From: Candidatus Rhodobacter oscarellae
GTDB taxonomy: Bacteria; Pseudomonadota; Alphaproteobacteria; Rhodobacterales; Rhodobacteraceae
Direction: 5' to 3'
Assembly: GCF_001078595.1 (NCBI RefSeq)
Contig: NZ_LFTY01000002.1
Location: forward strand, 517,378 to 581,377
Length of the DNA: 64,000 nucleotides
Of this stretch, positions 33,895-42,767 are shown piece by piece (the stretch's first letter is position 1; each line of letters starts with the position of its first letter). The notes beneath the pieces are model-generated. The model saw nothing but the letters and a program-made list of their open reading frames with translations. It was not told the origin of the DNA and searched no databases. Made by a program: the position numbers and the translations under genes.

Positions 33895-34527
33895 ATGGGA
33901 TTCCATGAGGTGAGATTTCCCGCCAATCTGAGCTTTGGCTCGGTCGGCGGGCCGGAGCGGCGCACGGAGATCGTGACGTTGGCCAATGGCTTTGAGGAGC
34001 GCAACAGCCCCTGGGCCCATGCGCGCAGGCGCTATGACGCGGGCGTCTCGATGCGCTCGCTGGACGATGTCGAGACGCTGATCGCCTTCTTCGAGGCGCG
34101 CCAGGGGCAGCTGAACGGGTTCCGCTGGAAGGACTGGTCGGACTACAAGTCCTGTGCCGCCTCAAAGCAGGTGACCTTTGAGGACCAGGACATCGCGGTG
34201 GGGGACGGCGTCACGCAGGTCTTTCAGGTCTGCAAGACCTATGCCTCCGGCGCGCAATCCTACACCAGGCCGATTACAAAGCTGGTCCCGGGCACGCTGC
34301 GCCTGGGCCTGCAGGGCGACCCCCTGGTGGAGACCGTGCATTTCAACGCCGATTACGACGCCGGGCTGGTGACCATCCTAACCGCTCCCGGGGCGGGCGC
34401 GCAGGTCACCGCAGGGTTCGAGTTCGACGTGCCGGTGCGCTTTGACACCGACCGGATCCAGACCTCGGTGGCCTCGTTCCAGGCCGGCGATGTGCCCAGC
34501 GTTCCAATCGTGGAGGTGCGGGTTTAA
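33895..34527 (+). CDS. GTA distal tail protein (g12, DUF2460)
   Basis: The 210-residue protein opens MGFHEVRFPANLSFGSVGGPERRTEIV, diagnostic for DUF2460, and includes RQGQLNGFRWKDWSDYKSC. It forms the ring linking tail tube and baseplate. GAGGAG precedes the ATG. Its stop overlaps the start of g13 by one base. Confidence 0.9.
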   Translation: MGFHEVRFPANLSFGSVGGPERRTEIVTLANGFEERNSPWAHARRRYDAGVSMRSLDDVETLIAFFEARQGQLNGFRWKDWSDYKSCAASKQVTFEDQDIAVGDGVTQVFQVCKTYASGAQSYTRPITKLVPGTLRLGLQGDPLVETVHFNADYDAGLVTILTAPGAGAQVTAGFEFDVPVRFDTDRIQTSVASFQAGDVPSVPIVEVRV

Positions 34528-35438
34528 TGGCGATCCCTGAAGCATTCGAGGCGCATCTCAAGACCGGCGCCACCACGATCTGCCGCGCCTGGGCGCTGAC
34601 CCGCCGTGACGGCACCACCTATGGGTTCACCGATCACGACCTGGGATTTTCGTTCGAGAACATCTCCTTCCGCGCCGATACCGGCCTGGCCGCACGCGCC
34701 ATCCAGCAAGCCACCGGGCTTGCGGTGGACAACACGGAGGCCGTGGGCGTGCTGAACGACGCCGCGATCCGCGAGGAGGACATCCATGCGGGCCGCTTTG
34801 ACGGCGCGGAGATCCGCGCCTGGCTGGTGAATTGGCAGGACGTCAACCAGCGCTGGCTGCAATTCCGCGGCACGCTGGGCGAGATCACCCGCGCCAATGG
34901 CGCCTTCAACGCCGAGCTGCGCGGACTGACCGAGCATCTTAACCAACCGCAGGGCCGCGCCTATCAGGGCCCCTGCGGCGCCGTGCTGGGCGACGCGGGC
35001 TGCAAGTTCGATCTCAACCAGGCGGGCTACTTCTTTGAGGGCCCGGTGGAGATCGTGGAGGACCGCAAGCTCTTTCGCTTCGCGGGGCTGGAGAACTACG
35101 ACGACCGATGGTTCGAGGGCGGCCGCGCGCGGGTGCTGACCGGGCCTGCGGCGGGCCTGATCGGGCTGGTGAAGAACGACCGGCTGAGCGCGGACGGCCG
35201 GGTGGTCGAGCTTTGGGAAGCGCTGGGCGACGCGGTCGAGACCGGCGACATGGTGCGCTTTGACGCGGGCTGCGACAAGCGGCCGGGCACCTGCCGGCTC
35301 AAGTTCAACAACCTGCTGAACTTCCAAGGGTTCCCGCATATCCCCGGCGAGGACTGGCTGATGGCCTATCCCGCGTCCGGGCAGGTCATGGATGGCGGCA
35401 GCCTGACCGCCGAGACGAGCACCGCCCTTGCGGGCTGA
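34527..35438 (+). CDS. GTA baseplate hub protein (g13, DUF2163)
   Basis: The 303-residue protein has the DUF2163 domain (TICRAWALTRRDGTTYGFTDHDLGFSFE) and a C-terminal BR0599-type domain. Four cysteines are clustered in QGPCGAVLGDAGCKFD and DAGCDKRPGTCRLKF; their spacing suggests a metal or Fe-S site, as reported for the Rhodobacter GTA hub. Start and end overlap neighbours by one and eleven bases. Confidence 0.9.
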   Translation: MAIPEAFEAHLKTGATTICRAWALTRRDGTTYGFTDHDLGFSFENISFRADTGLAARAIQQATGLAVDNTEAVGVLNDAAIREEDIHAGRFDGAEIRAWLVNWQDVNQRWLQFRGTLGEITRANGAFNAELRGLTEHLNQPQGRAYQGPCGAVLGDAGCKFDLNQAGYFFEGPVEIVEDRKLFRFAGLENYDDRWFEGGRARVLTGPAAGLIGLVKNDRLSADGRVVELWEALGDAVETGDMVRFDAGCDKRPGTCRLKFNNLLNFQGFPHIPGEDWLMAYPASGQVMDGGSLTAETSTALAG

Positions 35439-35868
35439 GGCGGCGCTGGCGGAGGCGCGGGCCTGGATCGGCACGCCCTATGTGCACCAGGCCTCGGTTC
35501 AGGGCGCGGGCTGTGACTGCCTGGGCCTGCTGCGCGGGGTCTGGCGGGCGCTTTACGGCTCCGAGCCGGAACCGGTGCCCGCCTACACCGCCGATTGGAG
35601 CGAGGCCGCCCGCGAGGAGCGCCTTTGGTCCGCAGCGGAGCGCGCCCTAGAGGCCAAACCACTGGGCGCCGAGGCGCCTGGCGACGTGATCCTGTTTCGC
35701 ATGCGCGACGGCGGTGTCGCCAAACATCTAGGGCTGCAGGGCGCGACCGCGCCCCGCCCAAGTTTTGTCCATGCCTATTCCAGGCATGGGGTGATCGAGA
35801 GCCCGCTCTCCGCGCCCTGGCGGCGCCGGATCGTGGCGCGGTTCTCCTTTCCGGAAGGGAGCGATTGA
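35428..35868 (+). CDS. GTA cell wall peptidase (g14, NlpC/P60)
   Basis: The 146-residue protein starts at a TTG inside the end of g13. WIGTPYVHQASVQGAGCDCLGLLRGVWRALYG holds the catalytic Cys31 and VAKHLGLQG the catalytic His100, as in NlpC/P60 cysteine peptidases. It opens the recipient peptidoglycan during injection. It ends one base into the ATG of the next gene. Confidence 0.9.
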   Translation: MRAEAALAEARAWIGTPYVHQASVQGAGCDCLGLLRGVWRALYGSEPEPVPAYTADWSEAAREERLWSAAERALEAKPLGAEAPGDVILFRMRDGGVAKHLGLQGATAPRPSFVHAYSRHGVIESPLSAPWRRRIVARFSFPEGSD

Positions 35869-38800
35869 TGGCCACGATTGTCTTATCTGCAGTCGGTTTC
35901 GCGGCGGGCAGCGCCATCAACAGCACGGTCTTTGGGCTGTCGACCGCGATCATAGGGCGGGCCATTGGCGCCACCATCGGCCAGGTGATCGACCAGCGCA
36001 TCATGGGGCGCGGATCCGAGGTGGTGGAGACCGGGCAGGTGGATCGCTTCCGCCTGACCAGCGCCAGCGAGGGCACGCCGGTCCAGACCCTATACGGGCG
36101 CGTGCGCGTGCCGGGGCAGGTCATCTGGGCCACCCGGTTCCAAGAGCATGTCACAACGACAGAGGGCTCTGGCGGCAAGGGCGCACCGCGCCCGGCCACG
36201 CCGACGACGCGCGAGTACAGCTACTCGATCAGCCTTGCCGTTGCGCTGTGTGAGGGCGAGATCAGCGGCGTGAACCGCATCTGGGCGGATGGCCAGCTGA
36301 TCGAGAACACCTCGGTCACGATGCGGGTCTATCACGGCACCGAGGACCAGATGCCCGATCCCAAGATCGAGGCCGTGGAAGGCTCTGGGTTGGTGCCGGC
36401 CTATCGCGGGCTGGCCTATGTTGTGATCGAGGACCTGGATCTGACGCGCTTCGGTAACCGCATCCCGCAATTGACCTTCGAGGTCACGCGGCCTGCGCCC
36501 GTGGACCTGCCGGGCGTTGCCGACGACGTGGCCGAGGCGGTGCAGGGCGTGGCGCTGATCCCCGGGACCGGGGAGTATTCGCTGGCCACCACCCCGGTGC
36601 ATTACCACGCGGGCTTTGGCGAGAACCGGCCCGCCAACGTCAACTCTGCCAGCGGCAAGACCGACCTCTTGGCGTCCCTGGATGGGCTGGCGAGCGAGTT
36701 GCCCAATTGCGGCGCGACGGTGCTGGTGGCGTCCTGGTTTGGAGACGATTTGCGCTGCGAGACCTGCGACCTCAAGCCGAAGGTCGAGCATAAGCTGGAA
36801 GAGGGCGCCGGCATGCCCTGGTTCGTCTCGGGCCTGAACCGCACCACCGCCGAGGAGGTGCCGCGCGACGAAGACCGCCCGGTCTATGGTGGCACGCCCA
36901 CCGACCGTTCGGTGATCGAGGCGATCTCGGCGCTCAAAGCGGCGGGGCAGGCGGTGACCTTCTACCCGTTCATTCTGATGGAGCAGCTTGCCGGCAACGG
37001 CTTGCCCGACCCGTACTCGGACGCGCCGGATCAGCCGGTGCTGCCCTGGCGCGGGCGGATCACCACCGGCAAGGCCCCTGGGCAAGCGGGGTCCACAGAC
37101 GGCACCGCCGCCGCCGATGCCGAGGTCGCGGCCTTCTTTGGCAGCGCGGCGGTCGCCGACTTTGCCAACCATGCCGAGGGCATCGGCTATACCGGCCCGG
37201 CGGAATGGTCCTATCGCCGCTTCATCCTGCATTACGCGCATCTCTGCGCGAAGGCGGGCGGGGTCGAGGCATTCTGCATCGGGTCTGAGATGCGCGCCCT
37301 GACGCAGATCCGCGGCGCGACGGGGTTCCCGGCGGTGGAGGCCATGATCGCGCTGGCCGCGGACGTGCGCGCTATCCTGGGGCCGGAGACCAAGATCGGC
37401 TATGCCGCCGATTGGTCCGAGTATTTCGGCTACCACCCGCAGGACGGCTCCGGCGACGTGTATTTCCACCTCGACCCGCTTTGGGCGGATGACGAGATCG
37501 ATTTCATCGGCATCGACAATTACATGCCGCTGAGCGATTGGCGCGACGGGCGCGAGCACGCGGATGCCGCGCATGGGGCGATCTACAACCTCGATTACCT
37601 GCGCGCGAACGTGGCCGGGGGCGAGGGCTATGACTGGTACTATCCGTCAGAAGGATCGCGGTCCGTGCAGGACCGCCACCCGATCGAGGATGGCGCCCAT
37701 GGCGAGGATTGGGTCTTTCGCTACAAGGACCTGCGCGGCTGGTGGGAGAACACGCATCACAACCGAATCGCGGGCGTGCGGCAGACCGACCCCACCGGCT
37801 GGCAGCCGCAATCCAAGCCCATTTGGTTCACCGAATACGGCTGCGCGGCGATAGACAAGGGCACCAACCAGCCCAATAAGTTCCTCGACCCGAAATCCTC
37901 GGAATCGCAGCTGCCGCATTACTCGAACGGGCGGCGCGATGATGTGATCCAGGCGCAGTATCTGCGGGCGATGAACTCCTATTGGGGCGCGGCCGAGAAC
38001 AACCCCAGCTCGATCCTCTATGGCGGGCCGATGGTGGATATGAGCCGCGCGCATGTCTGGGCCTGGGACGCGCGTCCTTACCCATACTTCCCGGGCAATG
38101 ACGGGCTTTGGACCGATGCCGAGAACTATCTGCAGGGGCATTGGCTGAACGGGCGTGGCTCGGCGCGGTCGCTGCCGGTGCTGGTGGCCGAGATCTGCGT
38201 GGCGGCGGGCGTGGACGCCTATGACGTCTCGGAGCTCTACGGCATCGTGCGCGGCTTCATGCCCAGCAACACCGGCACGGCGCGCGAGCGGCTGCAGCCC
38301 CTGATGCTGGCCTATGGTTTTGACGCGATCGAGCGCGAGGGGCAGCTGGTGTTCCGGTCGCGCGACGGGCGCGCGGTGGCGGATGTTGACCCCGAACGCG
38401 TGGCCGTGTCCCCGGAGGCGGATGGCGATCTGGTGCTGTCGCGCGCGCCGGAGGCCGAGATCGCGGGGCGGCTGCGGCTGAGCTTTGTCGAGGCGGACGG
38501 TGCCTTCGATGCCCGCGCCGAGGAGGCGATCTTTCCCGACGAGGCTGCGACCAGCGTGGCGCGCTCGGATCTGCCGCTGGTGCTGACCAAGCGCGAGGCG
38601 CGGGCCATCGTGGAGCGCTGGTTGAGCGAGTCGCGCGTGGCCCGCGACGTGGCGCATTTCGCGCTGCCGCCGTCGGAGATGGCGATACGCGCCGGTGATG
38701 TGGTGGCGCTGCCGCTCGATGGCGGGCCCACGCATTACCGCGTGGACCGCGTCGAGCAGGCCGAGTTCCAGATGCTGGAGGCGGTGCGGGTGGAGCCCGA

Positions 38801-39797
38801 GACCTACGACTTCTCTGACAGCGTCGAGGCCGTGGTGCGCCCGCGGCCCTTCGTGGCGCCGGTCCCGGTCGAGCCGGTGTTCCTGGACTTGCCATTGCTG
38901 ACCGGCCAGGAGGTCGAGCACGCCCCGCATATCGCCGCCACCGCGCGGCCCTGGCCCGGCACGGTCGCCGTTTACAGCGCGGCTCAGGATAACGGCTATG
39001 AGCTGAACCAGCTTCTGGCCGGCGCTGCGGTGATCGGCGTGACCGAGACCCAGATGGGCGCCGCAAAGTCGGGCGTTTTGGATCGCGGCGCGGGCTTGCG
39101 GGTGCGTTTGGTTTACGGCGATCTGGCCTCGGTCCCCCAAGAGGCGCTGCTGAATGGCGCCAATGCCGCCGCAATCGGCGATGGCAGCGCGGATAATTGG
39201 GAGGTGTTCCAGTTCCGGGACGCCGCGCTGGTGGGCCCGCGCACCTATGAGTTGACCGCGCGCCTGCGCGGGCAGGCCGGCACCGACGGCTTGATGCCAG
39301 AGTTCTGGCCCGTTGGCAGCGTGTTCGTGCTTTTGACGCCCGCGCTGCAGCAGATAGAGCTGGCGCAATCGGCGCGCGGGCTGGCGCGGCACTATCGCAT
39401 CGGTCCGGCGCAGCGGCCGCTCGAGGACCCGTCCTATCAGCACCGTGTCGAGGCGTTTGACGGGGTCGGGCTGCGGCCCTTCGCGCCGGCGCATCTGCGG
39501 GCCACGCCCGATGGCTCTGGCGGCGTCACGCTCGGCTGGGTCCGGCGCACAAGGATCGACGGCGACAGCTGGCAATCCGTTGAGGTGCCGCTGGGCGAGG
39601 GGCGCGAGCTATACGCGGTGAGGGTTCTCGACGGCGCGACCCTGCTGCGCGAGGCCGAGGTGACCGCGCCGAACTTTACCTACACCGCCGCCGAGAAAGC
39701 CGCCGATGGCGTTACCGGCGCCTATCAAATTGCCGTGGCCCAGGTCTCTGACCGCTTTGGCCCCGGGCCCTTCAGGAGGATCGAGATCGATGGCTGA
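35868..39797 (+). CDS. GTA tail-tip megaprotein (g15) with TIM-barrel-like domain
   Basis: The 1309-residue protein begins with a hydrophobic, Gly/Ala-rich segment (MATIVLSAVGFAAGSAINST) and an N-terminal hub domain (DRFRLTSASEGTPVQTLYGRVRV). A glycoside-hydrolase-like TIM barrel spans about residues 410-760 and has FCIGSEMRAL (Glu474) and IWFTEYGCAAIDKGTN (Glu656) in the usual acid positions. Phage-tail domains follow, with a fibronectin-like end. It forms the central baseplate spike that contacts and penetrates the recipient. The longer frame from 35595 runs back over g14 and is not the start. Confidence 0.93.
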   Translation: MATIVLSAVGFAAGSAINSTVFGLSTAIIGRAIGATIGQVIDQRIMGRGSEVVETGQVDRFRLTSASEGTPVQTLYGRVRVPGQVIWATRFQEHVTTTEGSGGKGAPRPATPTTREYSYSISLAVALCEGEISGVNRIWADGQLIENTSVTMRVYHGTEDQMPDPKIEAVEGSGLVPAYRGLAYVVIEDLDLTRFGNRIPQLTFEVTRPAPVDLPGVADDVAEAVQGVALIPGTGEYSLATTPVHYHAGFGENRPANVNSASGKTDLLASLDGLASELPNCGATVLVASWFGDDLRCETCDLKPKVEHKLEEGAGMPWFVSGLNRTTAEEVPRDEDRPVYGGTPTDRSVIEAISALKAAGQAVTFYPFILMEQLAGNGLPDPYSDAPDQPVLPWRGRITTGKAPGQAGSTDGTAAADAEVAAFFGSAAVADFANHAEGIGYTGPAEWSYRRFILHYAHLCAKAGGVEAFCIGSEMRALTQIRGATGFPAVEAMIALAADVRAILGPETKIGYAADWSEYFGYHPQDGSGDVYFHLDPLWADDEIDFIGIDNYMPLSDWRDGREHADAAHGAIYNLDYLRANVAGGEGYDWYYPSEGSRSVQDRHPIEDGAHGEDWVFRYKDLRGWWENTHHNRIAGVRQTDPTGWQPQSKPIWFTEYGCAAIDKGTNQPNKFLDPKSSESQLPHYSNGRRDDVIQAQYLRAMNSYWGAAENNPSSILYGGPMVDMSRAHVWAWDARPYPYFPGNDGLWTDAENYLQGHWLNGRGSARSLPVLVAEICVAAGVDAYDVSELYGIVRGFMPSNTGTARERLQPLMLAYGFDAIEREGQLVFRSRDGRAVADVDPERVAVSPEADGDLVLSRAPEAEIAGRLRLSFVEADGAFDARAEEAIFPDEAATSVARSDLPLVLTKREARAIVERWLSESRVARDVAHFALPPSEMAIRAGDVVALPLDGGPTHYRVDRVEQAEFQMLEAVRVEPETYDFSDSVEAVVRPRPFVAPVPVEPVFLDLPLLTGQEVEHAPHIAATARPWPGTVAVYSAAQDNGYELNQLLAGAAVIGVTETQMGAAKSGVLDRGAGLRVRLVYGDLASVPQEALLNGANAAAIGDGSADNWEVFQFRDAALVGPRTYELTARLRGQAGTDGLMPEFWPVGSVFVLLTPALQQIELAQSARGLARHYRIGPAQRPLEDPSYQHRVEAFDGVGLRPFAPAHLRATPDGSGGVTLGWVRRTRIDGDSWQSVEVPLGEGRELYAVRVLDGATLLREAEVTAPNFTYTAAEKAADGVTGAYQIAVAQVSDRFGPGPFRRIEIDG

Positions 39798-40500
39798 GAC
39801 GTTGCAACTGGGGCTGCCGCTGCTGCAGCCCGCGCAGGCGCAGAAACATGTGACCGTGAATGAGGCGCTGACCAAGCTGGACGGGCTGACGCAGCTGGTG
39901 CTGGCCAGCGCGACGGTGGTCACGCCGCCGCTGGCCGCCGTCGATGGCGAGGCGTATTTCGTGCCGGTGGGGGCGGTGAACGCCTGGGCCGGGCAGGAGG
40001 GGCAGGTCGCGGTCTGGTCCAATGGCGGCTGGGTGTTCTCGACGCCGAGCCTGGGCTGGCGCGGCTACATCGCCGACGAGGGCACCGCGGCGACCTTTGA
40101 CGGCAGCGGCTGGGTGCGCGCGGCGCTGGCGGTGTCGCCCAACGGCGCGGCCTCGACCTTTCAGGTGGTGGAGTTCGATCACGCCTTCGGGGCTGAGGCG
40201 GTCTCGACGCCGGGCACGCAGATCCCGCAATACGCGATGGTATTTGCGGTCACCGGGCGGGTGAAGACGGCGATCACCGGCGCGGTGACGAGCTTTGACA
40301 TTGGCGTCAGCGGTGCTGTGAACCGCTATGGCGGCGGGATCGGGCTGGCGCAGGGCAGCTGGTTCGTGGGCATCACGGGGCAGCCGGTGACCTATTATGC
40401 GGACACGCCGCTTGAGCTGACGGCGAATGGCGGCGACTTCGCCGCGGGCGAGGTGCGGCTGGCGCTGCATTACTACCTGCCGACGGTGCCGAGCGTCTGA
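39790..40500 (+). CDS. DUF2793 protein, GTA tail fibre-like
   Basis: The 236-residue protein begins MAETLQLGLPLLQPAQAQKHVTVNEALTKLDGLTQL, the DUF2793 signature. It contains aromatic-rich repeats (NAWAGQEGQVAVWSNGGWVF, GWRGYIADEGTAATF) and a beta-rich C-terminal domain. In Rhodobacter capsulatus a DUF2793 protein is a GTA fibre gene located away from the main cluster; here it directly follows g15 with an eight-base overlap. Host recognition is inferred. Confidence 0.8.
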   Translation: MAETLQLGLPLLQPAQAQKHVTVNEALTKLDGLTQLVLASATVVTPPLAAVDGEAYFVPVGAVNAWAGQEGQVAVWSNGGWVFSTPSLGWRGYIADEGTAATFDGSGWVRAALAVSPNGAASTFQVVEFDHAFGAEAVSTPGTQIPQYAMVFAVTGRVKTAITGAVTSFDIGVSGAVNRYGGGIGLAQGSWFVGITGQPVTYYADTPLELTANGGDFAAGEVRLALHYYLPTVPSV

Positions 40501-40527
40501 TGGGGGCGCATTCGGTGGGGCTGGGTG

Positions 40528-40598
40528 CCCATGTCCCTGTGAACGGTTTCTTCACAGAATCACCTTACCATGGGACATGGGTGGGACCCGCGGGGTCC
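40528..40598 (+). terminator. nested inverted repeats at the end of the GTA cluster
   Basis: CCCATGTCCC (40528-40537) pairs with GGGACATGGG (40572-40581) and encloses TGTGAA/TTCACA. A GGACCC/GGGTCC hairpin follows. There is no T-run; it is a probable 3' end structure of the GTA transcript. Confidence 0.5.
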
Positions 40599-40633
40599 AT
40601 CTTGCCCTCTAACGCCTTGAACTGGAACGCATT

Positions 40634-40957
40634 ATGCGCCCGGTGATGCATGGGGATATCGTGGCCGCAGCTCGTGTGCTTTACGATGCTCCGCAGGCGG
40701 CGCGACCGTTGATCTTGGACCGGTTGCTCAGCCAGGCGGAGCGTGCGGATATTTATCGCCGTTCAGAGGGCGCAATCCATCCGTTTTGGGGCGACGGCTC
40801 GCTTATGGCGGTGGCGCTGCGCAAGCGACCGCCGCCGGAGCCCCCGCTGGAGGATACCGAATATTGCGCGTGCCTCGCGCAGGTTTTCGACGCGCTGGTC
40901 AACCGCGTGCGCAAGTCACGCAGGTTGGGACTGTTGGGTCGAGCGCAAGGCGCTTGA
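40634..40957 (+). CDS. conserved small protein next to the GTA cluster, unknown
   Basis: The 107-residue protein MRPVMHGDIVAAARVLYDAP has no known motif, but the even codon pattern and plausible helices (PQAARPLILDRLLSQAERADIYRRS) suggest a true gene. I think similar proteins occur in relatives but cannot prove it. Its last 59 bases overlap the convergent TraR/DksA-like gene. Confidence 0.6.
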   Translation: MRPVMHGDIVAAARVLYDAPQAARPLILDRLLSQAERADIYRRSEGAIHPFWGDGSLMAVALRKRPPPEPPLEDTEYCACLAQVFDALVNRVRKSRRLGLLGRAQGA

Positions 40958-41237
40958 GCGGGATATCCTCGCCGCATTCGGCGCAATACCCGTATTCGCC
41001 GTCATCCATGCGCGCCAGAGCCGAGGCGACCCGAGATTTCTGCTGATCGCGGCGCGCCTGTGTCGCCTTGGACATGGCCTGCGATTGCAGCGCGTCCATC
41101 CGGCTCAATCGCCCAACGGATTGCTGGTCAAGCTCGACGGTTTTCTGACCCGCGCTGCCGAGCGCGTCCCCGGCGTCAATCTCGGCCAGGATATCCAATA
41201 GAGATGCACGAAGTTCAGCCAGCGCAATATCGTCCAT
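40899..41237 (-). CDS. TraR/DksA-family zinc-finger protein
   Basis: The 112-residue protein has an N-terminal coiled coil (residues about 4-75) and the DksA-type finger YCAECGEDIPLKRLALDPTVPTCVTC (C-x2-C-x17-C-x2-C, Cys85, 88, 106, 109). It is shorter than true DksA and lacks the acidic tip pair at the usual place, so it is a small TraR/DksA paralogue binding RNA polymerase's secondary channel. The ATG at 41237 is used, one codon inside a possible earlier ATG. Confidence 0.85.
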   Translation of the reverse strand: MDDIALAELRASLLDILAEIDAGDALGSAGQKTVELDQQSVGRLSRMDALQSQAMSKATQARRDQQKSRVASALARMDDGEYGYCAECGEDIPLKRLALDPTVPTCVTCARG

Positions 41238-41323
41238 CACGAAAAATCATCCCCCCGGCATATTGTTATTCCGATGCGGCACCTATGTGATATATATGAG
41301 AACCCGTATCGGAGGATAGTTCG

Positions 41324-42145
41324 ATGGCTGAGACTCGCAAGAAGATGGCGGCGGTTGATCCCGTTTGGAGCCGGATCCGGCTTGAGGCGGAGGAGGCCAT
41401 AGGGAAAGAACCGCTTTTGGGTGCCGTTCTGCATGCCTCGGTGTTGCACCATGACACGCTAGAGCGTGCGTTGGCCTACCGGTTGGCGCAAAAGCTGGCC
41501 TCGGCTGAGGTCTCCGAGCAACTCCTGCGCGAGATGGCCGACGCGGCCTATATCGCCGACCCGGCGATCGGCGCCTCCGTGCGCGCCGACATCGTGGCGA
41601 CCTTTGATCGCGACCCCGCCTGCCATCGGTTCCTGCAACCTCTGCTTTATTTCAAGGGCTTCCAAGCGATCCAGGCCTACCGCGTCGCCAATTGGTACTG
41701 GCGCGAGGAGCGCAAAGATATGGCCTATTTCCTGCAGATGCGCTGCAGCGAGGTCTTTGGCGTCGACATCCACCCCGCGGCCAAGATCGGCCAGGGCATA
41801 ATGATCGACCACGCGCATTCCATTGTGATCGGCGAGACGGCCGTTGTCGGTGACAATGTCTCGATGCTGCACTCGGTCACCTTGGGCGGGACCGGCAAAG
41901 AGGAAGAGGACCGGCATCCAAAGATCGGCTGCGGCGTGCTGATCGGTGCCGGCGCTAAGGTGCTGGGCAATATCAAGATCGGCAATTGCAGCCGCATCGC
42001 GGCGGGCTCGGTCGTGCTGCACGAGGTGCCGCCGATGAAGACGGTGGCCGGCGTGCCGGCCAAAATCGTGGGCGAGGCGGGGTGCGACCAGCCCTCGGTC
42101 ACGATGGATCAGCTGTTGAACGCCACCGGCGGCGACGCGGCCTAG
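41324..42145 (+). CDS. cysE: serine O-acetyltransferase
   Basis: CysE acetylates serine from acetyl-CoA in the first step of cysteine synthesis. The 273-residue protein has the N-terminal helical domain (DPVWSRIRLEAEEAIGKEPLL, VLHHDTLERALAYRLAQKL) and the left-handed beta-helix of hexapeptide repeats: GIMIDHAHSIVIGETAVVGDN with the catalytic Asp-His, then SVTLGGTGKE and IGAGAKVLGNIKIG. Its ribosome site is TCGGAGGA. Confidence 0.95.
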   Translation: MAETRKKMAAVDPVWSRIRLEAEEAIGKEPLLGAVLHASVLHHDTLERALAYRLAQKLASAEVSEQLLREMADAAYIADPAIGASVRADIVATFDRDPACHRFLQPLLYFKGFQAIQAYRVANWYWREERKDMAYFLQMRCSEVFGVDIHPAAKIGQGIMIDHAHSIVIGETAVVGDNVSMLHSVTLGGTGKEEEDRHPKIGCGVLIGAGAKVLGNIKIGNCSRIAAGSVVLHEVPPMKTVAGVPAKIVGEAGCDQPSVTMDQLLNATGGDAA

Positions 42146-42150
42146 GAGGG

Positions 42151-42636
42151 CTACGTTTTCACCCCGAAGGGGCGATCGATCACGCGCTTGTCCACCATGT
42201 TCCATGTCAGATCGCGGTTGCGAAACAGCCGCTTTCCGGCGCGCGGGTAGTCGGACACGTCGTGGTCCTTGCGCTGGCTGATGGCGATGCAGCGGAATGG
42301 CTTATCGGAATCGTTCTTGAGGGAATGCGCGAGGCCGCTTTTGCGACAGCCCATAAAGTCGCCGGGCTTGAGCTGATACACGTCCGCGCCGACGCGGGCG
42401 GTCGCCTCGCCTTCTAACACGAACAGGCACTCCTCTTCATGGTGGTGCACGTGATGCTCGGTGCTTTCATGGCCTGGAAGGACCTCAACCAACTGAAATC
42501 CGATCTCACTAAGCCCGGTTAAAGCTCCGACGTCGCGCTCTTTACGGCGCGCATTTGGGTTCAGGAAATGAACGCGTGTCTGAGGCGGCATCGCCGCGAT
42601 TTCCTTGGCGGTGACGATGTAGGTGTCTTTACTCAT
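42151..42636 (-). CDS. cupin-domain protein
   Basis: The 161-residue cytoplasmic protein has one double-stranded beta-helix cupin core: GFQLVEVLPGHESTEHHVHHHEEECLFVLEGEATARVG (metal ligands in the His-rich stretch) and LKPGDFMGCRKSGLAHSLKNDSD. Cupins of this type are metal-dependent isomerases, dioxygenases or sugar-binding sensors; the substrate is not deducible. It ends five bases from the convergent cysE stop. Confidence 0.8.
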   Translation of the reverse strand: MSKDTYIVTAKEIAAMPPQTRVHFLNPNARRKERDVGALTGLSEIGFQLVEVLPGHESTEHHVHHHEEECLFVLEGEATARVGADVYQLKPGDFMGCRKSGLAHSLKNDSDKPFRCIAISQRKDHDVSDYPRAGKRLFRNRDLTWNMVDKRVIDRPFGVKT

Positions 42637-42728
42637 CCTGCTCAGTCGCCCTCTTAACTTGGCACGTGAGGTCGACTAGCCCATCTAGCGTGAGGATTCG
42701 GTTAAGTCGTGGCTGATTTTCCAGGCAA

Positions 42729-42753
42729 CCGCCGCGGAAGTGCTCCGCGACGG
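42729..42753 (-). terminator. hairpin downstream of pdhC
   Basis: CCGCCGCGGA and TCCGCGACGG pair with one mismatch around AGTGC, 15 bases past the pdhC stop. The T-run is on the opposite strand, so it may serve the rightward direction better or only stabilise the message. Confidence 0.35.
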
Positions 42754-42767
42754 CAATTTTGAGAATG

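Noticed and set aside
37647-39575. 642-codon minus-strand frame opposite g15
   Set aside because: Very long, but only because of high GC; composition is Arg/His/Gln-rich and g15 is clearly real.
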